The notes under the pieces are model-generated. The model ran no database searches. It was given only the letters and a program-made list of their open reading frames with translations, and was not told the DNA's origin. The position numbers and the translations under genes are program-made. From contig JAJRZT010000092.1 of the NCBI GenBank assembly GCA_024275115.1, positions 1 to 64,000 on the forward strand: a stretch of 64,000 bases of DNA, in the 5' to 3' direction. This DNA is from Gammaproteobacteria bacterium. GTDB lineage: Bacteria > Pseudomonadota > Gammaproteobacteria > UBA6429 > Thiohalophilaceae. Below are positions 7,989-15,492 of the stretch, piece by piece. Each line of letters starts with the position of its first letter. Position 1 is the stretch's first letter.

Positions 7989-8543
7989 TTATTTTTTCTG
8001 TTTAGGCTGCCACAAAACCTCGCTGCCATTTTCGTGTCGGGCGAGTACGCGGCAAACTACAAATAATAAATCTGATAGTCTGTTTATATAAGCGAGCGCA
8101 TCTGTATTAACACTTTTTTCGCTGTTACTAAACGTCCAGCAACGGCGTTCTGCGCGGCGGCAGATGGTTCTTGCCAGGTGGCAATGTGATGTGGCTAACC
8201 CCCCGGAGGGTAAAATAAATTCTTTTAATTTAGGCAGTGCCTCATTGAAACTGTCGAGTACTTCTTCTAAATACGCCACATCTTTATCACTAATAATATT
8301 GCGCCCCGGAACACAAAATTCACCACCTAAATCGAATAAATCATGTTGTACTTGATTAAAACATTCGCGCACCGTATCAGGTATATCGTAAGCGAGTACC
8401 GTTCCAATCGCGCTATTTAATTCATCAACGGTACCAAAGGCCTCGACACGCGGATGATCTTTAGCGATGCGGCTACCATCGCCTAATCCGGTTGTTCCCT
8501 TGTCACCGGTGCGTGTATAAATTTTTGATAAGCGGTATCCCAT
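7989..8543 (-). CDS. pduO: PduO-type ATP:cob(I)alamin adenosyltransferase
   Basis: The enzyme transfers the adenosyl group of ATP to cob(I)alamin, making coenzyme B12 from imported corrinoid. The 184-aa protein has the PduO-type N-terminal ATP motif YTRTGDKGTTGLGDG, the RRAERR helix and NRLSDLLFVVCR near the C-terminus. It is the last gene of the riboswitch-controlled btuB-tonB operon, with 1 base between the tonB stop and its ATG. That context agrees with B12 uptake and activation. Confidence 0.93.
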   Translation of the reverse strand: MGYRLSKIYTRTGDKGTTGLGDGSRIAKDHPRVEAFGTVDELNSAIGTVLAYDIPDTVRECFNQVQHDLFDLGGEFCVPGRNIISDKDVAYLEEVLDSFNEALPKLKEFILPSGGLATSHCHLARTICRRAERRCWTFSNSEKSVNTDALAYINRLSDLLFVVCRVLARHENGSEVLWQPKQKK

Positions 8544-8544
8544 T

Positions 8545-9171
8545 TTAACCTTCCTCTAAACGATATTTAACGGTGAGCTTTAAGCTTGAATAGTATTCTG
8601 ACTTTATCCAGCTTGGGGGAATAGCTGTAACTTTTGTCAGTGAATCCATTGCTGCATTGTCCAGTACTGAATAACCTGAACTCTGTTTTACTGTAATATT
8701 TTTTATTAATCCGTGCGTATTAATATCAAAGACCAGTAGCACCTTGCCTTGCCAGCTTTGGCGTTGTGCAATTTTAGGGTAGTAAAAGTGTTGTTTGATT
8801 TTATCTTTTAATAAGCTAATTATTTGCGTTTGAGATGTGACACTTGCTGTTTGTAGTCTAGCGGGTTTATTAAGTGGCGGGCTTTGTTTTTGTGCAGTGT
8901 TTTCTGCGGTTTGCTGTACAGGTTTTTTATAGTCTAGTTTTTCTTCTGCTGGTTTTGTCTGTCGCAGCTTCTTTTCTGTGGGTTCTTTTGTTGTTGCTGC
9001 TGCCAGTACAGGTTTTGAATTTGGTGTTGTGTCTGGAGAAATAGTAATCGATATTATATTGCCTGTATCTGCAGGCAATATAATCTCTTGTGGTGTTATT
9101 TTTGTAAATAAAATCACATGAAGCAGTAATGATATTGCAACGAATATAATAATGTTATTTTTCGCTTTCAT
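8545..9171 (-). CDS. tonB: TonB-family energy transducer
   Basis: This 208-aa inner-membrane-anchored protein passes proton-motive energy to TonB-dependent receptors. It has a short cytoplasmic start, one membrane helix (about 7-22, IIIFVAISLLLHVILF), a Lys/Pro/Gln-rich periplasmic linker (about 50-115) and a C-terminal TonB domain (about 118-208). The domain includes FYYPKIAQRQSWQGKV and ends SLKLTVKYRLEEG. It lies 34 bases after btuB and 1 base before the adenosyltransferase, so it is probably a dedicated partner of this BtuB. No exbBD is in the window. Confidence 0.9.
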   Translation of the reverse strand: MKAKNNIIIFVAISLLLHVILFTKITPQEIILPADTGNIISITISPDTTPNSKPVLAAATTKEPTEKKLRQTKPAEEKLDYKKPVQQTAENTAQKQSPPLNKPARLQTASVTSQTQIISLLKDKIKQHFYYPKIAQRQSWQGKVLLVFDINTHGLIKNITVKQSSGYSVLDNAAMDSLTKVTAIPPSWIKSEYYSSLKLTVKYRLEEG

Positions 9172-9205
9172 GTGATTCGATTTTTAGCTCAATTAATTTA
9201 CTGGG

Positions 9206-11005
9206 CTAGTTTCCTGAGTAATGAATAGAAACATAAACACCCAGCCCTTCGCTATTGTAATTATTGGCAGTTTGATATTCACTATCCAACAGGTTATGTA
9301 TCTTACCACGAAGCATCCACTTTTTAGAAAGAGGATAGCGGGTATTGAAGTTAAGCAGGGAATAACCATCGAGTTTTATTGAGTTACTGGTATTGTCATA
9401 GCGCTTACCTTTTATAATAATTTCCATCCCCGAACGCCATTTTCCTGTGTTCTGGTCAATATTAATCTTTATTGAATGTTTAGCTCTGCGTGGTAACACT
9501 TTTTTAGTTAATGCATTAACCGGCTTCAGGAAGGTCAGCTCTACACGAGTATTGTAGTCGGCCTGTTTTAATGTGGCATTCATTTCCAGTCCATCAATAC
9601 GCGCTTTATCCAGATTTGTTACCTGGTAAGTCGGTGCAGGGTAGACAATCAGGTTTGATATATTGGTACGGTAAAGATTGACAGCCCATTGCGTTGTTGA
9701 GGCAACGCTTCGGAGTTCAATTTCATATGATTCTGACTTCTCTGGTTTAATGCTTGCATTGCCTGAGCTTGGGAAATAAAGATTATTGAATGTAGGTGCT
9801 TTAAACCCGGTGCCATAAGAGCTAATGAGTCGTAGTTCATTATTCAGGTTTGTTCCCCAGCTAATATTACCGGTGGTGTTGTTGCCAAAGGCTTCATTGT
9901 CGTCAAGGCGAATGGCGGCGAGAATGTCATTGTTATTTCCAAACCATTGTTGTTGTATAAAATAACCTTTGTTATCACGCGTTTTTTTATCATAATTCGT
10001 CGTACTGTCAACTTTGTCATTTTGATAATCAACACCAGCGGTTAATAGCAATGTATCGCTTAAGGTAATGTCATTTTGCCATGAGAGCGTATCGCGTGTT
10101 GTATTAAAGGTGCCGTTTGCTACGCCATTTCTAAAGTTGTCACTTTTATCCTGACTCTGGCTGGCTTTTAAAGACATTTGCCAGTCTTTAAGTGGTGCAA
10201 AAACATAGTTAATACCGGTTGCCTGTTGCACGAAGTCGGCATCTAAAACGTTGCTTATTGTAAAACTGTCATCGTACTGGTTATTGCCCTCAGCACGCAT
10301 AAAAGTGGCTGTTAACCAGGACTGTTTTGATAACTGGCGTTTATAGTTTGCGCTAACCGAGGTATTCTTATAGCCGTCTTTATCGGGGTCACTGGTTTTT
10401 AAGGCATTAAAGCCATTGGTTTGCAGGTAGCCGATATTCAGGGAAAGCTGGCTGTTTTCGTTGCGTGCATTAAAACCAGCATTTAACTTTGTTGTGTCCC
10501 GGCTGCCATAGCCGATTGATGCATTAATGTTATTTGATTGTGCTTTTTTGGTGAAAATCTGGATAACACCGCCAATGGCATCGGAGCCATACAATGAAGC
10601 GCGTGGCCCACGTACAATTTCAATTCGCTCAATTTGTGAAACAGGAATGCTTTGTAGTGAAACCGTTCCCAGTGTTGCAGAGCCCATGCGGATACCATCA
10701 ACTAAAATCAGTACCTGGCTTGCATTGGTGCCGCGCATATAAATGCTGGTTGATTTTCCTAAGCCACCATTGTTGCTAATATCAATACCCTGAATGCCAT
10801 TAAGTAGTTCAGGAATATCATTGGCCTGTTGTTGCTCAATTTGTTCTTTTGTAATAACGGTAACCGAGGCTAAACTATCGTTTGCAGTTTGTGCTGTTCG
10901 TGTTGCGGTTACAATAATATTATTTTCATCCGCGGCAGCAAGATGAGTACTTGTGAATAGTATACTTGTGGTTATTGCCAGATTTAAGGCCGATCGGTAC
11001 TTCAT
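9206..11005 (-). CDS. btuB: TonB-dependent vitamin B12 receptor BtuB
   Basis: This outer-membrane receptor imports cobalamin. The start at 11005 (MKYRSALNLAITTSILF) gives 599 aa, with a signal peptide ending near HLAAA-DEN and a GGAGAG ribosome-binding site. The open frame extends further upstream only because it reads into the riboswitch. The order is TonB box (NIIVTATRT), plug domain (about 40-150, including VLILVDGIRMG and IERIEIVRGPRASLYGSDAI), then a 22-strand-type barrel ending in YVSIHYSGN. The cobalamin riboswitch in the leader and adjacent tonB and pduO make B12 the likely substrate. Confidence 0.95.
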   Translation of the reverse strand: MKYRSALNLAITTSILFTSTHLAAADENNIIVTATRTAQTANDSLASVTVITKEQIEQQQANDIPELLNGIQGIDISNNGGLGKSTSIYMRGTNASQVLILVDGIRMGSATLGTVSLQSIPVSQIERIEIVRGPRASLYGSDAIGGVIQIFTKKAQSNNINASIGYGSRDTTKLNAGFNARNENSQLSLNIGYLQTNGFNALKTSDPDKDGYKNTSVSANYKRQLSKQSWLTATFMRAEGNNQYDDSFTISNVLDADFVQQATGINYVFAPLKDWQMSLKASQSQDKSDNFRNGVANGTFNTTRDTLSWQNDITLSDTLLLTAGVDYQNDKVDSTTNYDKKTRDNKGYFIQQQWFGNNNDILAAIRLDDNEAFGNNTTGNISWGTNLNNELRLISSYGTGFKAPTFNNLYFPSSGNASIKPEKSESYEIELRSVASTTQWAVNLYRTNISNLIVYPAPTYQVTNLDKARIDGLEMNATLKQADYNTRVELTFLKPVNALTKKVLPRRAKHSIKINIDQNTGKWRSGMEIIIKGKRYDNTSNSIKLDGYSLLNFNTRYPLSKKWMLRGKIHNLLDSEYQTANNYNSEGLGVYVSIHYSGN

Positions 11006-11124
11006 TGTTCTCTCCAAAACACACACCCGTGTATAAGTTATGGTGTTGAAGAGGTTTTTTTGCGTGCAGCATTGCGTGAAGGCTGTCCGACTATATTGCC
11101 CTCCGCAACACATTCTTTTAATAA

Positions 11125-11355
11125 TAAACAGGCCGGTCTCCGGGCTTACGAGTGATTTACAAAAAACATAAATCGGGTGAATTGCCTTCCCACCTTTAAT
11201 CATTGATTGTTATCGCCGATTAATTTTGGCAGTGGCTTAATAATTCACTTTTACTCGCTTACCGTTGCGGGGGCAGCGCCGGAATTTCATTTTTTAGATG
11301 ATCACCGGTTTCCCGTTTCAGTTGAGGTTTTGGTTAAAAGCTCAAACACCTGTTT
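11125..11355 (-). promoter_or_regulatory. Cobalamin (B12) riboswitch
   Basis: Read on the minus strand, the leader contains the family core in order. These are CAGGTGTTTGAGC near 11352, GGGAAACCGGTG, the GCTGCCCCCGCAACGGTAAG core, a GGGAAGG element, and the B12 box AAGCCCGGAGACCGGCCTG at 11147-11129. It lies between a good promoter (11369-11398) and btuB (start 11005). Cobalamin binding is expected to turn off btuB-tonB-pduO expression. Confidence 0.96.
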
Positions 11356-11368
11356 GCTAAGGAGGGAG

Positions 11369-11398
11369 ACTTTACGAGAAATACCGGGTGAATGTCAA
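11369..11398 (-). promoter_or_regulatory. Sigma-70 promoter for the btuB riboswitch transcript
   Basis: On the minus strand, TTGACA (11398-11393, perfect -35) is followed after 18 bases by TAAAGT (11374-11369, -10-like). Transcription would start near 11362, just ahead of the first riboswitch element. The position fits the riboswitch so well that I regard it as likely. Confidence 0.7.
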
Positions 11399-11636
11399 GC
11401 AGGGTAGATGCAGCAGTTCGGATAAATCTATATAACAGTATGTTTATTATGGCTTTTTAATTAAGAGGTTGTTTTATCTAAAAGTGTTGAAGGGCTGTTC
11501 CACTGTGATTTGGTTGTTTTTCAGTCAGAACAGCTATACTAAATAAAGTATAATTGTTACATCTATCACATTATTTCCTCGAATTTTTCGGTTTTTGGCC
11601 GATATTTAAGGAGTGCAGGGTCAGTTTGGTATTGTT

Positions 11637-12326
11637 ATGGATATGCAGAGAATTATTGTTCTGAACACAAAAGGTGGTTGTGGCAAAACAACCATCGCGA
11701 CTAATCTTGCCAGTCACTATGCCAGTGCCGATTTTTCAACCTCACTTATGGACTATGATCCACAGGGTTCAAGTACCCGCTGGTTAAGCCTGCGCTCGAA
11801 AGAGCGGCCATTTATTCATGGTATTGAAGCCCATAAAAAACCGCGTGGCAGTGTTACCCGTGTCTGGCAGAATCGAATCATCCCTGATACCGACAGAGTA
11901 ATTATTGATGCACCAGCCGGTGTTGACCATTCGCAGTTACTGGAATTTATTCGTCAGGTTGACACCGTGCTTATCCCTGTTTTACCTTCACCGATTGATA
12001 TTCATGCGGCCACCCGTTTTGTTGAAGACTTATTACTGGTTGCCAAGGTTCGGCAGTTGGGTATTCGGGTGGGAGTGGTGGCAAATCGAGCAAAAACAAA
12101 TACTGTGATTTACCAGTCTCTGGAACGCTTTTTAAAAACCCTGCGACTTCCTTTTATTACCACCTTGCGCGACACTCAAAATTACGTGCGTGCAGCTGAA
12201 CGCGGTATTGGTATTCATGAAATGTGGGACAAACGAGCAGAAGTCGATAAAATACACTGGCAACCATTGCTTACCTGGCTGGAAGAAAATAATGCGGAGC
12301 AGAGTCGGGTTTCGCCTATGGCTTAA
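11637..12326 (+). CDS. ParA/MinD-family ATPase, orphan
   Basis: This P-loop ATPase is of the ParA type. The deviant Walker A KGGCGKTT (near residue 10) has the signature lysine. MDYDPQGSSTRW is the switch I region, and VIIDAPAGVD is Walker B. The length is 229 aa, short and without an N-terminal DNA-binding domain. An AAGGAG at 11608-11613 overlaps a possible GTG at 11613, so I prefer ATG 11637 or 11643; the exact start is uncertain. No ParB gene is adjacent, so a role in positioning a protein complex or plasmid-like partitioning cannot be specified. It is transcribed away from the B12 riboswitch region and converges on the ABC ATPase gene. Confidence 0.88.
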   Translation: MDMQRIIVLNTKGGCGKTTIATNLASHYASADFSTSLMDYDPQGSSTRWLSLRSKERPFIHGIEAHKKPRGSVTRVWQNRIIPDTDRVIIDAPAGVDHSQLLEFIRQVDTVLIPVLPSPIDIHAATRFVEDLLLVAKVRQLGIRVGVVANRAKTNTVIYQSLERFLKTLRLPFITTLRDTQNYVRAAERGIGIHEMWDKRAEVDKIHWQPLLTWLEENNAEQSRVSPMA

Positions 12327-12343
12327 TGTTCTTTATACTGTAT

Positions 12344-13126
12344 TTACTTCGCCACAAAAACTGATTGCTTGTCGACTGTTAATTCTGTTATTGGGTAACC
12401 ATACACTTCGGTTAAATTTTCTGCGGTGAGAATTTCTTTTGCTTTTCCTGTTCGTGTTAGCCCATCATCATAGATTAATAAAATATGGTCGCAATATTGT
12501 TTTGCCAGATTAATATCATGCATGACCATAGCAATAGCATGTTGTTGTTTGAATAGGGGGGTTGTTAAATAATTTAACAGTTGATGTTGATGCGCAATAT
12601 CCAGATGGTTAACCGGCTCGTCGAGTAATAAAATATCGGTTTGTTGCGCTAGTAGCGTTACTAAACCCAGTCGGCGGCGTTCTCCACCTGATAGCGAAGC
12701 AATATTACGTTGTTCATAATTGCCCAGGCCCATTTGATTTAATAATTTTTTAACTAGACTGATATCGTCATAACTCGGCCATTGCCATGCTTTTAAATGC
12801 GGGTGACAGCCGATAAGCGCTGTGTCGAGCACGGTCGATGGAAAAATATCCTGAAAATCCTGTAACAAAATACCCAGTTGTTGCGCTCGTGCCTGGCTTT
12901 TTATTTGCCGGGTGGGAATATTATTCAGCTTAATACTTGCTTGCGGGTTAACAACGGTACTCGATGATTGTATTCCCGCTAGTGTATGTAATAAGGTTGT
13001 TTTGCCTGCACCATTTTTCCCAAGAATGCCCCAGCATTGCCCGGTTTGTATTTCAAAACTGAGTGACTGGCATAAAGTGCGCTCTGCTATTTTTAGGGTG
13101 AGGTTATTGACACTTAAACAAGACAT
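12344..13126 (-). CDS. btuD: FecE/BtuD-type ABC transporter ATPase
   Basis: This cytoplasmic ATPase (260 aa) belongs to an iron-siderophore/cobalamin importer. It shows Walker A GKNGAGKTT, signature LSGGERRRLGL, Walker B ILLLDEP and the downstream H loop (AIAMVMHDINLA). Its ATG overlaps the permease stop by one base (TAATG), showing translational coupling. Proximity to btuB, tonB and the adenosyltransferase suggests cobalamin, but siderophore or haem transport cannot be excluded. No substrate-binding protein gene (btuF) is visible here. Confidence 0.85.
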   Translation of the reverse strand: MSCLSVNNLTLKIAERTLCQSLSFEIQTGQCWGILGKNGAGKTTLLHTLAGIQSSSTVVNPQASIKLNNIPTRQIKSQARAQQLGILLQDFQDIFPSTVLDTALIGCHPHLKAWQWPSYDDISLVKKLLNQMGLGNYEQRNIASLSGGERRRLGLVTLLAQQTDILLLDEPVNHLDIAHQHQLLNYLTTPLFKQQHAIAMVMHDINLAKQYCDHILLIYDDGLTRTGKAKEILTAENLTEVYGYPITELTVDKQSVFVAK

Positions 13127-14115
13127 TAGCGATGTGCCTCGCTACGGTGTAATAAATATAAAAACAACGGGATACCAATTAACGCAGTTACAATACCTAC
13201 TGGTATTTGTATAGGCGAAAACAAACTTCGGGATAAAGTATCAGCGAACGTAAGTAGGGTGCCGCCACATAAAACACTTGCTGGTAACAGTACCCGGTGA
13301 TCCTGAATACCAGCAAGTCGTATAAGGTGGGGTACAACCAGACCAATAAAACCAATGCTACCGGCCTGAGTAACGGCCGTTGCGGTACACAGTGAAGCCA
13401 ATACTAATAGCTTCCATTGTAATTGATGTGTTGCGATACCTAATGACTGGGCAAATTGTTCTCCACGAATAAGTACATTCAATGATCGGGCTAACAGTAA
13501 ACTCAGTAACAGGCCAACGAGCAAAATAATAAACCCAAGCGTTGGCAAGTGGCTATAACTTAAGTCCCCCATGAGCCAGAACAACATACTATGCACGCGA
13601 TTGCTGGGGCTAAAGGTGAGTATAAAACTGATAATCGCGCCCCAGCCTGCCGCAAGAATAATGCCGGTTAATAACAGACGAGTCGGGTTCCAGTGGCTAT
13701 TTTTTAATCCACGACTTAATAAAAAAACCAGCAGCATAGCAAATAAGGCACCAGCGAAAGCACTTGCTGTGAGTGCTATTAGTGGTAGGCCAACCATAAT
13801 GGCAAGCAGTGCGGCAACCGATGCACCACCCGATATACCTAATATATAAGGGTCAGCGAGTGGGTTACGTATTAACACCTGCATTAATGCACCGGCTAAG
13901 GCAAGCAGACCACCGGTGACAAAGGCGGCGAGTGCACGCTCCAGTCGTAATTGTACAATCAGTTGCTGAGTCGAGGTTTGCGAGTTAAAAATATTATGCA
14001 GCACATCGCTAAACGAAACGCTGCTACTGCCCACCAGCAAGGCGGTAACCAAACTGGTAAGGGTTGCAATAACAAGCATACCCATTAGCCAGTAAGTTGA
14101 ATAATTTTTTAACAT
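13126..14115 (-). CDS. btuC: FecCD/BtuC-type ABC permease
   Basis: This 329-aa polytopic membrane protein of the FecCD family has about ten hydrophobic segments. The family hallmarks RLERALAAFVTGGLLALAGA, NPLADPYILGISGGA and GSIGFIGLVVPHLIRL are all present. It forms the channel for vitamin B12 or ferric siderophores together with the overlapping ATPase gene. It starts 23 bases after the HAD phosphatase gene, so all three may be co-transcribed. The substrate is inferred from the nearby B12 genes. Confidence 0.87.
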   Translation of the reverse strand: MLKNYSTYWLMGMLVIATLTSLVTALLVGSSSVSFSDVLHNIFNSQTSTQQLIVQLRLERALAAFVTGGLLALAGALMQVLIRNPLADPYILGISGGASVAALLAIMVGLPLIALTASAFAGALFAMLLVFLLSRGLKNSHWNPTRLLLTGIILAAGWGAIISFILTFSPSNRVHSMLFWLMGDLSYSHLPTLGFIILLVGLLLSLLLARSLNVLIRGEQFAQSLGIATHQLQWKLLVLASLCTATAVTQAGSIGFIGLVVPHLIRLAGIQDHRVLLPASVLCGGTLLTFADTLSRSLFSPIQIPVGIVTALIGIPLFLYLLHRSEAHR

Positions 14116-14138
14116 GATTGAGAAATAAATTCTGGTAT

Positions 14139-14828
14139 TTACAGGCTGGGGTGTAGGCGCAGCATTTTCCAGCAGTGTTGTTTGGCATGTTGTGCGAGCT
14201 TGTCGTCTGGGTCAACAACAACTGGGTGGCTCACCTGTTCGAGTAACGGAATGTCGTTATGTGAATCACTATAGAACCAGCTATTATCAAGGTTATAGCC
14301 GGTTTGTTGTAGCCAGTTATTAAGCCGGGTTACTTTGCCGTGTTGAAAACACGGAATACCCTCGACCTGTCCAGTATATTGGTTATTTTTTATTTCAGGC
14401 TCGGTTGCGAGCAGGTTATCAATACCAAATTCTTTTGCGATGGGCGCGGTAATAAAGCGGTTGGTTGCGGTAATAATTAATAACTCATGACTTTGTTCCC
14501 TGTGCTGCTGAACAAGTGCTCGTGCTTGTGTGCTAATAAGCGGAACAATGGTTTGTTGCATAAATTTTTTGTGTAATACCGCTAATTCATCCATGCTGAG
14601 CTGGCTGAGCGGTTTTAAACTAAAGCGCAAGAAAGCATCAATATCCAATGTGCCAGCTTTATAGTCAGCATAGAATTGCTGGTTTTCACGTGCATATTCT
14701 TCCTTGTCGACGTGGCCGTGTTGGGCAATAAATTCGCCCCAGAGTGCATCACTGTCACCAGCGAGGAGTGTATTATCAAGGTCGAAAATTGCTAAGTCTT
14801 TATTTTTATTAGCTTTTACTATTTTCAT
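14139..14828 (-). CDS. HAD-IB family phosphatase
   Basis: This soluble phosphatase of the haloacid dehalogenase superfamily, subfamily IB (SerB-like), has 229 aa. Motif I is FDLDNTLL (nucleophile Asp in the DLDNT pattern). Motif II lies near LLIITATNRF, and motif IV is YSDSHNDIPLL. A helical cap lies between motifs I and II (about 30-110). The substrate is unknown; relatives act on phosphoserine, histidinol phosphate and lipid-like phosphates. It precedes the permease gene by 23 bases and is divergent from rppH. Confidence 0.85.
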   Translation of the reverse strand: MKIVKANKNKDLAIFDLDNTLLAGDSDALWGEFIAQHGHVDKEEYARENQQFYADYKAGTLDIDAFLRFSLKPLSQLSMDELAVLHKKFMQQTIVPLISTQARALVQQHREQSHELLIITATNRFITAPIAKEFGIDNLLATEPEIKNNQYTGQVEGIPCFQHGKVTRLNNWLQQTGYNLDNSWFYSDSHNDIPLLEQVSHPVVVDPDDKLAQHAKQHCWKMLRLHPSL

Positions 14829-14975
14829 GGGGGTATTCTAGCCTAAAAATGCATTCTGCAACATCCTGGTATTGTACTGTGTGTTTGTGCGTAAAAAGGG
14901 GTTAAAAATTAACCCTTTAGGGGCAATTTATGCAATTATATTAGGTAATAAGAACATAATGAATATGGAGCTGGG

Positions 14976-15467
14976 ATGATTGACCAAGATGGCTACCGTG
15001 CAAATGTCGGTATTATGCTGAGTAATGGTGAAGGTGAACTTTTGTGGGCACGGCGAATGGGGCGGGACGGATGGCAATTTCCGCAAGGGGGTATTCAGAA
15101 AAACGAAACCCCGCAGCAAGCCCTGTTTCGTGAATTAAAAGAAGAAATCGGTTTAGATGTTAATGAAGTTGAAGTTCTAAAATCAACCGATGGCTGGTTG
15201 CGTTATGATTTACCCAAAAGTTTACAAAGACCAAACAGTAAACCTGTCTGTATTGGTCAAAAGCAAATCTGGTTTTTACTTAAGCTAACATCGAGTGAAG
15301 AATTTATTAAATTAGACTGTTCAGAAAAACCGGAGTTTGATCGATGGCGCTGGATCCAGCCTCAAACTGCAGTGGAACAGGTTATTGAATTTAAACGCGG
15401 TGTTTATCGCCGTGCCTTATTGGCATTGTTACCCGATTTTAGTTTGGGTTTAAAGCAACGTTGTTAG
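14976..15467 (+). CDS. rppH: RNA pyrophosphohydrolase RppH
   Basis: RppH removes pyrophosphate from the 5' end of transcripts and so starts mRNA decay. The 163-aa protein begins MIDQDGYRANVGIML, characteristic of gammaproteobacterial RppH. It carries the complete Nudix box GGIQKNETPQQALFRELKEE at about residues 38-60. The ribosome-binding site is modest (GGAGCTGGG upstream of ATG). It is followed 25 bases later by ptsP, the usual gammaproteobacterial arrangement. Confidence 0.97.
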   Translation: MIDQDGYRANVGIMLSNGEGELLWARRMGRDGWQFPQGGIQKNETPQQALFRELKEEIGLDVNEVEVLKSTDGWLRYDLPKSLQRPNSKPVCIGQKQIWFLLKLTSSEEFIKLDCSEKPEFDRWRWIQPQTAVEQVIEFKRGVYRRALLALLPDFSLGLKQRC

Positions 15468-15492
15468 TTTTCAGGCTGGGCAACCGACACCA

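Noticed and set aside
11207-11407. A 66-aa plus-strand frame upstream of btuB
   Set aside because: It lies wholly within the antisense of the B12 riboswitch and its promoter and has no ribosome-binding site of note.
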